Origin: Desulfuromonas thiophila
GTDB lineage: Bacteria > Desulfobacterota > Desulfuromonadia > Desulfuromonadales > Desulfuromonadaceae
Length of the DNA: 64,000 nucleotides
Assembly: GCF_900101955.1 (NCBI RefSeq)
Contig: NZ_FNAQ01000001.1
Coordinates: forward strand, 313,358 to 377,357
Direction of reading: 5' to 3'
How positions within the stretch are numbered: position 1 is the first letter of the stretch; every line of letters starts with the position of its first letter. The notes below the pieces were generated by a model. The model worked only from the letters and a program-made list of their open reading frames with translations, did no database searches and was not told the DNA's origin. This document shows positions 8,082-15,391 of the stretch, piece after piece. Position numbers and translations under genes: made by a program.

Positions 8082-8791
8082 CGCCCTGGAGCGAAACGCC
8101 GCTGTTCGGCCTGGTGGCGACGCTGGTGCTGTATGAGCTGGCCTGCCGGGTGCAGCGGCGCTGGCCGCTGGCGCTGCTCAATCCGGTTGTCCTTACCATC
8201 GCCGCGCTGATTGCCCTGCTGCAGCTGGCGCAGATTCCCTACGACCATTATCGTCACGGCGGTGATCTGCTGCTGTTTCTGCTCGGACCGGCGGTGGTGG
8301 CGCTGGGTCTGCCGCTCTACCAGCGCCGCGCTGAAATTGTGCGGCAGCTGCGGGCCATTGTGCTGGCAGTGCTGGCTGGCGCCCTGGGTTCTGTCCTCAG
8401 TGCCTGTGGCCTGGTGTTGCTCTGTGGCGGTGACCGGCTGCTGGCGCTGACCCTGGCGCCCAAGTCGGTGACCACGCCCATCGCTATTGGTATCGCCGAC
8501 ACCATTGGCGCCATCACGCCGCTGACGGCAGCGGTGGTGGTGCTGACCGGCTGCCTCGGTGCGCTCATCGGCCCGGGCTTCTGCCGCCTGATTGGTCTGC
8601 GCGATCCTCTGGCCATGGGGCTGGCGCTGGGTACCGCGGCCCACGGCCTGGGTACCGGCCGGATGCTGGAGATTCATCGCGGTGGCGGCGCCCTGGCCGG
8701 TCTGGCCATCGGACTCAACGGTCTGCTGACCGCCCTGCTGATTCCGCTGCTGCTGTGGCTGCTGGAGTGGTTGGGGGTTCTGGTGGGCTGA
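8078..8791 (+). CDS. LrgB/CidB family membrane protein
   Basis: This 237-residue polytopic protein has the LrgB signature LAPKSVTTPIAIGIA and the terminal block GTAAHGLGTGRMLE. It overlaps the LrgA-like gene by 4 bases, so the two form a standard lrgAB pair. Established roles of the family are modulation of murein hydrolase activity and, in plants and some bacteria, glycolate/pyruvate transport. No LytSR-type regulator sits beside it, and cotranscription with uvrC is the only visible control. Confidence 0.9.
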   Translation: MTPWSETPLFGLVATLVLYELACRVQRRWPLALLNPVVLTIAALIALLQLAQIPYDHYRHGGDLLLFLLGPAVVALGLPLYQRRAEIVRQLRAIVLAVLAGALGSVLSACGLVLLCGGDRLLALTLAPKSVTTPIAIGIADTIGAITPLTAAVVVLTGCLGALIGPGFCRLIGLRDPLAMGLALGTAAHGLGTGRMLEIHRGGGALAGLAIGLNGLLTALLIPLLLWLLEWLGVLVG

Positions 8792-8843
8792 ATGTCAACC
8801 CGCGGGCGGGCACTGCCCCGCTCTGGCTGAGGAGAATGAAGAG

Positions 8844-9362
8844 ATGAAGCAGGTTGGAGAAGCGCGTGACGGCGCCGAGTCGCTGTGTCCGCCGATTGAT
8901 CTGGTGGGCGAGCCCGACTGGCAGCCGTTCGATGCGCCGGCATTGGTGGGCGCATCGCTGCGTTTTGTTTCGGGCGAGCCCGACGGTAACCGTTACCGGG
9001 TGCGTTACTACCGTGATGCCCATCAGCAATTGCAGGCGCGGGTCTGGTTCGGGCCGGAAACCGAGGGGCCGCCGGGGCATGCCCATGGCGGCAGCATGGC
9101 GGCGGTGATGGACGAGGTGCTGGGGCTGGCGGCCTGGGCGGCTGGTCATGCCATCGTGGTCGGCAATCTCAACGTCAGCTTCCGTACCCTGCTGCCGCTG
9201 GAAACGGTGGTGACGGTGGAGAGCGCGGTGGTATCGGCCCAGGGGCGCAAGGTGCTGGTGGAGGGCCGTATTCGCCAGGGTGATACGGTGTATGTCGAGG
9301 CCCAGTGCCTGTGTATCACGCTGCCGGACCAGTCGCCGGCGTCCAGGCAGGACGCACGCTGA
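8844..9362 (+). CDS. Hotdog-fold acyl-CoA thioesterase (PaaI/THEM4-like)
   Basis: The 172-residue protein ends in a single 4HBT hotdog domain. The diagnostic active-site loop reads GPPGHAHGGSMAAVMDE, followed by the core strand NLNVSFRTLLPLETVV. The likely reaction is hydrolysis of a short- or medium-chain or aromatic acyl-CoA, and substrate cannot be set from sequence. The first 60 residues are family-variable. Start: ATG with GAGGAG seven bases upstream. It lies 50 bp behind the LrgB gene and ends at a strong bidirectional hairpin. Confidence 0.85.
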   Translation: MKQVGEARDGAESLCPPIDLVGEPDWQPFDAPALVGASLRFVSGEPDGNRYRVRYYRDAHQQLQARVWFGPETEGPPGHAHGGSMAAVMDEVLGLAAWAAGHAIVVGNLNVSFRTLLPLETVVTVESAVVSAQGRKVLVEGRIRQGDTVYVEAQCLCITLPDQSPASRQDAR

Positions 9363-9367
9363 CAACA

Positions 9368-9405
9368 CACGGGGCCGGCCCTCGTGAAAGAGCCGGCCCC
9401 GTGTT
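9368..9405. terminator. Bidirectional terminator between convergent genes
   Basis: A 13-bp perfect stem ACACGGGGCCGGC / GCCGGCCCCGTGT with a 12-base loop lies between the thioesterase stop (9362) and the stop of the minus-strand lipoprotein gene (9430). Confidence 0.8.
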
Positions 9406-9429
9406 GCAAGGTTGTTGTGTTTTGATCGC

Positions 9430-10203
9430 TTACTCGACGGTGACGCTGGCGTTCTGGATGATCAGATCGTACTTGTAGCCGTAGCCGAAATCCTGATTCT
9501 GCTCCAGCAGCCCGCGCACCAGAACGGTGTCGCCGGGCTTGGCCTCGGTGGCGCTGGTGACGGTCAGATCGTTGCTGCCCTCTTCGCCGCTGCCGTCCTG
9601 CAGGTGCAGCCAGTTGGTTTTCATGATGTTGGGGCTGAACTTGACCACCTTGGCGCGCAGCACCACCTCCGTGCCGGCCAGCTGATCCTGCTGGGCGTAG
9701 ATGTCGCCAACGCGCAGGCCACCTTCCGGCGGGGTCAGACCGGTGAAATCCATCTCAACCCGAACGGGTTGCGGTTTGCCGTGGTTTTCGGCCATGGCTG
9801 CCATGCCGGCATGGGCCTCGTCGAGGGGCATGTCGGCGCCAGCCACCGCCACGCCGGAGGCGAAATAGACCAGCTCGAAATCGCGATTGAGGGTTTTGCT
9901 GTGATAGTTGGGCATCGCCATGACTTCACCGACAATCACCGGATCGCCCACCTTGACGGCGAACTCGGGCGCCGCCACCCAGACCTTGTCGGTGGCGGTT
10001 TCCACCAGCACATAGGTATAGCCGGCGGTATTCATGGTTTCGAGTACCTTGCCGGAGATCTGCGGCGCCGGAGTGGCCGCCTGCTGGGCGGCGTTGAGTT
10101 CCTGAGGCGCGGCTGGTGTGGTGGCAGTGGTTGACTGGTCTTTCTTACAGGCCGCCAGACCCAGGGCGGCACAGAGCATCAGGGGATAGAGCAGTGTCTT
10201 CAC
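9430..10203 (-). CDS. NrfJ-like periplasmic lipoprotein with OB-fold domains
   Basis: This 257-residue protein has a lipoprotein signal peptide (MKTLLYPLMLCAALGLAAC, lipobox LAAC). The repeated motif GKVLETMNTAGYTYV...DKVWVAAPEFAVKVGD is typical of NrfJ, a small protein linked to nitrite reductase (nrf) loci. The second half (about residues 155-257) resembles another OB-fold, with VGDIYAQQDQLAGTEVVLRAKVVKFS and NWLHLQDGSG. Both halves may bind nucleic acid-like or metal ligands, and function is not established here. No nrfA or nrfH lies nearby. A sigma-70-like promoter is at 10303-10331. Confidence 0.8.
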   Translation of the reverse strand: MKTLLYPLMLCAALGLAACKKDQSTTATTPAAPQELNAAQQAATPAPQISGKVLETMNTAGYTYVLVETATDKVWVAAPEFAVKVGDPVIVGEVMAMPNYHSKTLNRDFELVYFASGVAVAGADMPLDEAHAGMAAMAENHGKPQPVRVEMDFTGLTPPEGGLRVGDIYAQQDQLAGTEVVLRAKVVKFSPNIMKTNWLHLQDGSGEEGSNDLTVTSATEAKPGDTVLVRGLLEQNQDFGYGYKYDLIIQNASVTVE

Positions 10204-10302
10204 GGTTGGTCATCCTCTCGTTGAAATGGGGACGGGCAAGGAGAGACGGCCTCTGCTGCGGTCGCCACGAACGCTTCGGCGGGTCAGCGGCCGTCTGCTC
10301 CG

Positions 10303-10331
10303 ATCATTCAATAGTTGAGCAATCCTGTCAA
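10303..10331 (-). promoter_or_regulatory. Sigma-70-like promoter for the NrfJ-like gene
   Basis: The minus strand has a perfect TTGACA (10331-10326), a 17-bp spacer and AATGAT (10308-10303), 100 bp upstream of the start codon. Confidence 0.5.
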
Positions 10332-10354
10332 CCGGCTTCCGGCCAGCGGAAACC

Positions 10355-10825
10355 TCAGCAGCGCAGACTGGCCTGCAGCCGGGCGGGCTGCAACAGCAGG
10401 TCAAAAGCGTCGAGACAGCTGGTGCACAGCAGATCGGCTGCCTGCAGGGCCATGACCGCCAGCCCCTCCTGCTGCAGCAGGGCGATGCCGAGGGCGGCAT
10501 CGCGCAACAGCAGGCTGTCGTTGCGGCCGTTGCCGAGGGCGGCGCAGCGGTCGGCACCGAGCTGGTGCAGGTAACGCTGCTTGGCGGCTTGCTGGTCCGT
10601 TGGTGGAATGACGGCCAGCTGGCAGGGCAGGCCGGCGATTTGTGCTGCGACGGTGCCATGGGTATCGGCCGTCAGCACATGCAGCTGCAGCTGGCCGGAA
10701 AGGGCGGCAAAGCGCTCGGCCACCCCCGCCAGCAGCTGGCCATCACAGGCCAGGGTGCCGTTGTAGTCGCAGATCAGGTGTTCCAGCTGCAGCGGCGCGG
10801 CGCCGGGAATCTCAATCCTCAGCAT
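10355..10825 (-). CDS. Small HAD-superfamily protein (soluble P-type ATPase domain-like, COG4087)
   Basis: The 156-residue protein has a minimal HAD fold: motif I ICDYNGTLACDG, motif II VLTADTHG and motif III/IV GNGRNDSLLLRDAALGIAL. Motif I reads DYNGT where most phosphatases have DxDGT, so the second Asp is Asn. As I recall, that variant is seen in the soluble P-type-ATPase-like HAD group. It may be a phosphatase with altered chemistry or a degenerate fold, and the substrate is unknown. The ATG at 10825 lies 13 bases inside the 3' end of the upstream gene, so the two are probably co-translated. Confidence 0.8.
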   Translation of the reverse strand: MLRIEIPGAAPLQLEHLICDYNGTLACDGQLLAGVAERFAALSGQLQLHVLTADTHGTVAAQIAGLPCQLAVIPPTDQQAAKQRYLHQLGADRCAALGNGRNDSLLLRDAALGIALLQQEGLAVMALQAADLLCTSCLDAFDLLLQPARLQASLRC

Positions 10826-11213
10826 GGGGGTTGCGGTTGGCGCCGAGCAGCGGCTGAACCGCATCGACACGGAAGTACACCAGGGAGCGGGGCTCGTCGG
10901 TGCGCAGCTGCCGGCCACGCTGGGCCAGCAGGGCGGCGATGCGGGCCGGATCCTGTTCCTGCCGCAACAGGCTCAACTGCAGCCGCAGACCGCGATAGCC
11001 GGGCGATTTTTCCAGAAACAGGTAGGCCGCCTGCGGATGCTGTTGCAGATTGTCGTAGCTCTGGCGATGCAGCATGATGAAGGCCAGTTCGTCACCAAAG
11101 CAGCGTGGCCGGGCATAGAGCGCGCTGTTGACAGAGCCATCGGCTCCGACGGTGGACAGCACACCGACGCCTTCGGTGGCGTCGAAGTAAGCTTTGAGGT
11201 CGGATGAAACCAT
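10812..11213 (-). CDS. Pyridoxamine 5'-phosphate oxidase-like flavin-binding protein
   Basis: This 133-residue protein has the split-barrel FMN-binding fold of the pyridoxamine 5'-phosphate oxidase-like family. Key stretches are GVGVLSTVGADGSVNSALYARPRC, then LAFIMLHRQSYDNLQQHPQAAYLF. It is likely a general FMN or F420 reductase or a haem/flavin binder, with substrate unknown. The start at 11213 is supported by GGGAG eight bases upstream. The 81 extra in-frame codons upstream are repeat sequence, not gene. It overlaps the HAD gene by 14 bases. Confidence 0.82.
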   Translation of the reverse strand: MVSSDLKAYFDATEGVGVLSTVGADGSVNSALYARPRCFGDELAFIMLHRQSYDNLQQHPQAAYLFLEKSPGYRGLRLQLSLLRQEQDPARIAALLAQRGRQLRTDEPRSLVYFRVDAVQPLLGANRNPHAED

Positions 11214-11283
11214 TTGAAACTCCCTGGGTGGTTTGTTAGCGTGCGCAGCGGACGGTTCATGGAATCGCCGTGGAGTGGCACTA

Positions 11284-11430
11284 ACAGGCTGATGAAAACA
11301 GCCTGTAGAGTCCATGGCTGGGCGACCAGAATCCATCATTGCTCCGTAATCGATTGATTTTGTGAGCAAGACGTGAAAGCGCAGTTTCCGCTTGCGTCGT
11401 TTAAAAAGCCCCGGAGGGGGCTCTCTCAAC
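11284..11430 (-). repeat. Dispersed intergenic repeat, copy A
   Basis: Read on the minus strand, this aligns over about 147 bases with 28950-29096 on the plus strand at roughly 80 % identity by eye. Shared blocks include CCGGGGCTTTTT, CGTCTTGC, CAAAATCAATC and TTACGGAGCAA. The end forms a hairpin ACAGGCTG / CAGCCTGT, and the front (GCCCC/GGGGC then TTTTT) looks like a terminator. It sits in the divergent gap between the oxidase-like gene and the TonB operon. Either a mobile miniature repeat or a conserved RNA would fit. Confidence 0.75.
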
Positions 11431-11489
11431 ATTCTTTCTATTCTAATCGGCTCCATCGACTCAGTTCAGGCATCCTACAGGAGAAGCGC

Positions 11490-12245
11490 GTGAAGGTGTA
11501 TGCCCTTTTTATGGTTCTGTTTCTGTGCGTTGACGCAGTCGCCGCCCAGGCGGGCCCCGAAGCGGCGGAGGAACCGTTGCAGGCGGCCATCGCCCTGCAG
11601 CAGCACAGTCAGCAGCACAGCGACGACTGGCAGGTGCAGCAGCAGCGCCTGCTGGCCGAATACGACCGGCTGCAGCAGCAGTCCGCTGAGTTGCGGCAGC
11701 GCAGCGCCGAATTGCAACAGCAGTGCGAAGCCGGTCGTGAGCAGATTGCCAATGCCCGTCAGGCGCTGGTCGAGGGCGGTCGTTTCCGGGCCGAGTTGCA
11801 GCCCTTTTTGTCCGACAGCCTGCAGCTGCTGCGGCAGCAGCAGGCGGTGGATCTGCCCTTCGACCTGGAACTGCGCCGCCAGCGGCTGGAGGATCTTGGC
11901 CGTCTGTTGACGGATCGGGAGGTTCCTGCAGCCGAGGCCTTGCAGGCGTTACTGACCTATTTGCAGCAGGAGGTGGCCGCCGGCCGGCAGGTGGTAACGG
12001 CCCTGCAGCCGGTCGAGGTCGCTGGTGAAAGGCGCCTGCTGCAACAGGTGCGGCTGGGGCGTCTGCTGCTGTTGGCACAGAGCCCCGATGGCCGGGAAAG
12101 CCTGCGCTATGACAGTCTGGCCGGTCGCTGGCAGTCTTTGGAGTCGCGCTGGCACCGGCCACTGGGTCAGATCATCGCCATGGCGCAACGGCGCCGGCCG
12201 CTGGAACTGGTGCAGCTGCCCTTGGGCCGGCTGGTGCAGCCATGA
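11490..12245 (+). CDS. DUF3450-type periplasmic coiled-coil protein of a TonB system
   Basis: The 251-residue protein starts at GTG 11490 (AGGAGA six bases upstream) with a signal peptide ending near VAAQA. A long Gln/Leu/Glu-rich coiled coil follows (about residues 25-140). The C-terminal domain includes RLGRLLLLAQSPDGRESLRYD. This architecture matches DUF3450 proteins that open TonB2-type clusters in Proteobacteria. It probably acts in the periplasm as an accessory of the energy-transducing complex encoded by the next genes, with the following start overlapping its stop by 4 bases. Confidence 0.8.
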   Translation: MKVYALFMVLFLCVDAVAAQAGPEAAEEPLQAAIALQQHSQQHSDDWQVQQQRLLAEYDRLQQQSAELRQRSAELQQQCEAGREQIANARQALVEGGRFRAELQPFLSDSLQLLRQQQAVDLPFDLELRRQRLEDLGRLLTDREVPAAEALQALLTYLQQEVAAGRQVVTALQPVEVAGERRLLQQVRLGRLLLLAQSPDGRESLRYDSLAGRWQSLESRWHRPLGQIIAMAQRRRPLELVQLPLGRLVQP

Positions 12246-13684
12246 GGGCGCTGCTGTGGTGTGGCGTGCTGTTGCTGGGGCTGTTGGCGGCCGTACCGTC
12301 CGCCGTGCCGGCGGCCGATGCCCGGCTGGATCAGCAGCAACGCCAGCAGCGGCTGATTGCCCAGGCCGAGGCCGAGCGCCAGCGGATTGAGGCCGAGGTG
12401 GCTGCCGAGCGCCAGCGCCTGGCCAAAGATCGCGCCGCTCTGCAGGAGCGGCTGACCCGCCTGCGCCGGCAGGTGGAGGAAGAGCGGCGCCAGCAGGCCG
12501 ACCTGGACAAGGAATTGACCCGGCTGCGGCGCGAGCGCGATCCTTTGGTGCAGCAGGTTGCTGAGGTTCAGCAGAGTTTGCAGACCCTGACCGCCGTGTT
12601 GCGCCAGGCCGCCGAGGAAACCCAGGCGCTGGTGAGCGCCAGTCCCTTCACCGCGCTGCAGCCTGACCGTGATGCCGCCTTGCAGCCGCTGCTGGGCGGA
12701 GACACGCTGCCGACCTTCGCCCAGCTGGAAACCCTGCGCGATCTGTTGCTGGCCGAACTGCGCCACAGTGGCGAGGTGCAGCGGGTAGCGGGCCAGGTTC
12801 TCGACGGCCAGGGCCAGGCCCAGCCAGCCGAGCTGTTGTTTCTGGGGCCCTTTACCCAGGCCTACCGCACACCGGCCGGCACCGTTGGTTTCGCGCTCTA
12901 TTCGCCGGCCAGCCGTCGGTTGCTGGCGCTGACACAACCTCCTGACGGCACTCATCAGCGGGCACTGGCGGCCTATTTTGCCGGCGAGTCCGAGGCGGCG
13001 CCGGTTGATCCGGGACTGGGCGACGCCCTGCGCCAGCTGGGCCAGCGCCGTGGCCTCGGTCAGCAGATCGCCGATGGCGGGCTGATTGTTTGGCCGATTC
13101 TGCTGATTGGACTGGTTGCTGCCGTGCTGGTGACCGAGCGGCTGTGGTTTCTGTGGCGCCAGCCGCGCGGCGGCGATACCCTGCTGGCCCGGCTGCAGCC
13201 CTGCCTCGAACAGCACGACTGGGCCACCTGCGAACAGCTTTGCGGCACTGCCGATACCGCCCTCAAGCGGGTACTGGCGGCGGGGCTGGCTGCCCGTTGG
13301 CAGTCGCGTGAGGAACAGGAGAATGTGTTGCAAGAAGCCATTCTGGGTGAAATCCCGGCCCTGGAGCGTTTTCTCTCGACCCTGGCGGTGCTGGCCGCCA
13401 TCGCGCCGCTGCTGGGATTGCTGGGTACCGTCACCGGCATGATCCAGACCTTCCAGATCATCACCCTGCACGGCACTGGCGATCCGCGTCTGCTGTCGGC
13501 GGGGATTTCCGAGGCGCTGGTGACCACCATGCTTGGTCTGGCGGTGGCCATTCCCATTCTGCTGGTTCACAGCCTGCTGTCGCGCCGGGTGGAAAACCGC
13601 ATTGCCGAACTGGAGGAAAAGGCCATTGCCTTTGTCAATCGCCTGGCCCGGTTGCGGTGGAGTGGCGCCGGGGACCAACCGTGA
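12242..13684 (+). CDS. TtpC-like MotA/TolQ/ExbB proton channel protein with periplasmic coiled-coil extension
   Basis: This 480-residue protein has a signal-like N-terminus (residues 1-26), a long periplasmic coiled coil rich in EAERQRIEAE-type heptads (about 30-130) and a globular region. From about residue 280 comes a complete ExbB-type channel domain: a TM at IVWPILLIGLVAAVLV and the TolQ signature ATLGLLGTVTG-like LLGLLGTVTGMIQTF with GISEALVTTMLGLAVAIP. TtpC proteins are the extra component of TonB2 systems. It overlaps its neighbours by 4 bases on each side, so translation is coupled. Confidence 0.87.
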   Translation: MRALLWCGVLLLGLLAAVPSAVPAADARLDQQQRQQRLIAQAEAERQRIEAEVAAERQRLAKDRAALQERLTRLRRQVEEERRQQADLDKELTRLRRERDPLVQQVAEVQQSLQTLTAVLRQAAEETQALVSASPFTALQPDRDAALQPLLGGDTLPTFAQLETLRDLLLAELRHSGEVQRVAGQVLDGQGQAQPAELLFLGPFTQAYRTPAGTVGFALYSPASRRLLALTQPPDGTHQRALAAYFAGESEAAPVDPGLGDALRQLGQRRGLGQQIADGGLIVWPILLIGLVAAVLVTERLWFLWRQPRGGDTLLARLQPCLEQHDWATCEQLCGTADTALKRVLAAGLAARWQSREEQENVLQEAILGEIPALERFLSTLAVLAAIAPLLGLLGTVTGMIQTFQIITLHGTGDPRLLSAGISEALVTTMLGLAVAIPILLVHSLLSRRVENRIAELEEKAIAFVNRLARLRWSGAGDQP

Positions 13685-14292
13685 CCGACCTGTTCCCCGC
13701 CGTTTTTGACTATCTTGACCGTGGTGGCCTGATCATGGTGCCGCTGGTGTTGCTGTCGCTGGTGCTGGGATGGCTGGTCAGTCAGCGGTTGCTGGTGCTG
13801 CGGCCGCTGTTTGCCGCCGGGCTCAGCCGCGCCGAGGCGGCAGCCTGGCTGGGGCGGCCCGACGCGCCCGCCGGGGTTGGTCTGGCCGCCTGGCTGTTGC
13901 GCGAATTTGCCGTTCGACGCAGTGGTGACGGTGCGCTGGATCAGCTGGTGCTGGAGGAAACCCGCCGGGTTTTGCACCAGCGCCTGACGGCCGGCCTGGG
14001 CCTGATTGGTGCGCTGGCCGCCAGTGCGCCGCTGCTGGGCCTGCTCGGTACCGTGCTGGGCATGATCGGGGTGTTCGATGGCATTGCCTTGGTTGGCAGC
14101 GGCAATCCGCGACCCTTGGCACAGGGTATTTCCGAGGCGCTGATCACCACCCAGACCGGGCTGATCATCGCTATCTTTGGTTTGTACATGCGTAATTTTC
14201 TACACCGACGGGTGCAGTCGCTGCAGCAGCAGCTGGGTTCGCTGGTGTTGTTTCTGCAGCGGCAGCTGCGCGGCGCAGGAGAGGTCCGATGA
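13681..14292 (+). CDS. exbB: ExbB/TolQ family proton channel subunit
   Basis: The 203-residue protein starts at GTG 13681, overlapping the preceding stop (GTGA). The first TM is in LIMVPLVLLSLVLGWLV. The channel domain reads ASAPLLGLLGTVLGMIGVF with GISEALITTQTGLIIAI. It forms the pentameric stator around ExbD that uses proton flow to energise TonB. Being the second ExbB-type gene in this operon fits the TtpC-ExbB2-ExbD2-TonB2 arrangement. Confidence 0.92.
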   Translation: MTDLFPAVFDYLDRGGLIMVPLVLLSLVLGWLVSQRLLVLRPLFAAGLSRAEAAAWLGRPDAPAGVGLAAWLLREFAVRRSGDGALDQLVLEETRRVLHQRLTAGLGLIGALAASAPLLGLLGTVLGMIGVFDGIALVGSGNPRPLAQGISEALITTQTGLIIAIFGLYMRNFLHRRVQSLQQQLGSLVLFLQRQLRGAGEVR

Positions 14293-14705
14293 TTCGTATC
14301 ACCGCCCAGCGGCGGGCCCAGCGGCAGGGGCTGGAGCTCAACATCGCGCCGCTTATCGACATGGTGTTCATCCTGCTGATTTTCTTTCTGGTCACGACCC
14401 ATTTCGTGCGGGAAACCGGCGTAGAGATCACGCGGCCGACGGCCGCCACGGCCAGCCCGCGCGAGCGCGTCAGTCTGCTGATCGGCGTAACCCGTGAACG
14501 CCGGTTGGTGCTGGAGGGCGAAACCATCGATCTGGCGCGGGTGCGCACGGCCGTTGAACGCCTGCTGCTGGAGAATCCGCAGGCGGCGGTGGTGATTGTG
14601 GCCGACCGTGACAGCCCCACCGGCCTGGCACTGGAGGTGTTGGATGCCTGCCGCCTGGCCGGCGCCGAGGATGTGGCGCTGGCTGCCGCCGAGGCCCGGC
14701 CCTGA
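14289..14705 (+). CDS. exbD: ExbD/TolR family biopolymer transport protein
   Basis: This 138-residue protein has a single N-terminal TM with the proton-path Asp in LNIAPLIDMVFILLIFFL, followed by a periplasmic domain (VVIVADRDSPTGLALEVLDACRLAGAEDVALA). It partners with the ExbB protein encoded upstream (4-base overlap) and with TonB downstream, whose ATG shares one base with its stop codon. Length and motif order are normal for ExbD. Confidence 0.93.
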   Translation: MIRITAQRRAQRQGLELNIAPLIDMVFILLIFFLVTTHFVRETGVEITRPTAATASPRERVSLLIGVTRERRLVLEGETIDLARVRTAVERLLLENPQAAVVIVADRDSPTGLALEVLDACRLAGAEDVALAAAEARP

Positions 14706-15391
14706 TGACCCTGAGACGGGTTTTTCAGCGCCACAGCTGGCTGGGTGCGCTGCTGCTGACGCTGGCGGGCAATGCGCTGCTGTTCGGCCTGCTGCCGCAC
14801 CTGGTGCAGGAGCCTGGTCCGGCGGTGGCGCCTGCCACCACTCAGCCGGTGCGTCTGCTGGCAGCGCCGCTGCTGCCGAGTCGCACCCTGACGCCACCAC
14901 TGCCGGCAGCCACGCCGGCAGCGGCAGTGGCTGCACCTTTGCCGGCTGCGCCGCTGCCTGAACTGCCCCGTCTGGCGCTGGCGCCGCCGAGCCTGGCGCT
15001 GAACCTGCCCCTGACAAGTGCGGTCCAGCCAGCGCACGACTGGCCAGCGCCGCAGCTGCCAGGGGTGCAGCTGCCGCCGCTGGCGGCGCTGCCGCAGTAT
15101 TTCGAGGTGGGCGAGCTCGATCAGCCGGTGCAGCCGCTGGCACAGCTACCATTTCTTTATCCGTTGCGGGCCAAGCGTCAGGGTATCGAGGGCTGGGTGC
15201 GGCTGGGGCTGTGGATCGATCGTGACGGCCGCGTCGAGCGGATCGAGATTCTGGCGGCTGAACCGCCGGGCGTGTTCGATGAGACGGTTTTGCGCGGCGC
15301 GCGTCAGTGGCGTTTCCGACCCGGCACACGTCAGGGCGAACCGGTGGCAAGCCGGGTGGAGCAGACCGTGCGGTTTGAGTTGCAGGAATGA
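14705..15391 (+). CDS. tonB: TonB family energy transducer
   Basis: This 228-residue protein has an N-terminal anchor helix (GALLLTLAGNALLFGLLPHLV), a Pro/Ala-rich linker (about 40-130) and a C-terminal TonB domain. That domain contains FLYPLRAKRQGIEGWVRLGLWIDRDGRVERIEI and DETVLRGARQWRFRPGT. It couples the ExbB/ExbD proton motive force to outer-membrane TonB-dependent receptors. The short linker, lacking Lys-Pro repeats, is typical of TonB2-type proteins. No TonB-dependent receptor is encoded nearby, so the substrate is unknown. Confidence 0.92.
   Translation: MTLRRVFQRHSWLGALLLTLAGNALLFGLLPHLVQEPGPAVAPATTQPVRLLAAPLLPSRTLTPPLPAATPAAAVAAPLPAAPLPELPRLALAPPSLALNLPLTSAVQPAHDWPAPQLPGVQLPPLAALPQYFEVGELDQPVQPLAQLPFLYPLRAKRQGIEGWVRLGLWIDRDGRVERIEILAAEPPGVFDETVLRGARQWRFRPGTRQGEPVASRVEQTVRFELQE

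Noticed and set aside
11214-11456. N-terminal extension of the oxidase-like gene through the repeat element
   Set aside because: The same translation appears at the other repeat copy (28950-29096) without a gene behind it. A better start with ribosome site lies at 11213.
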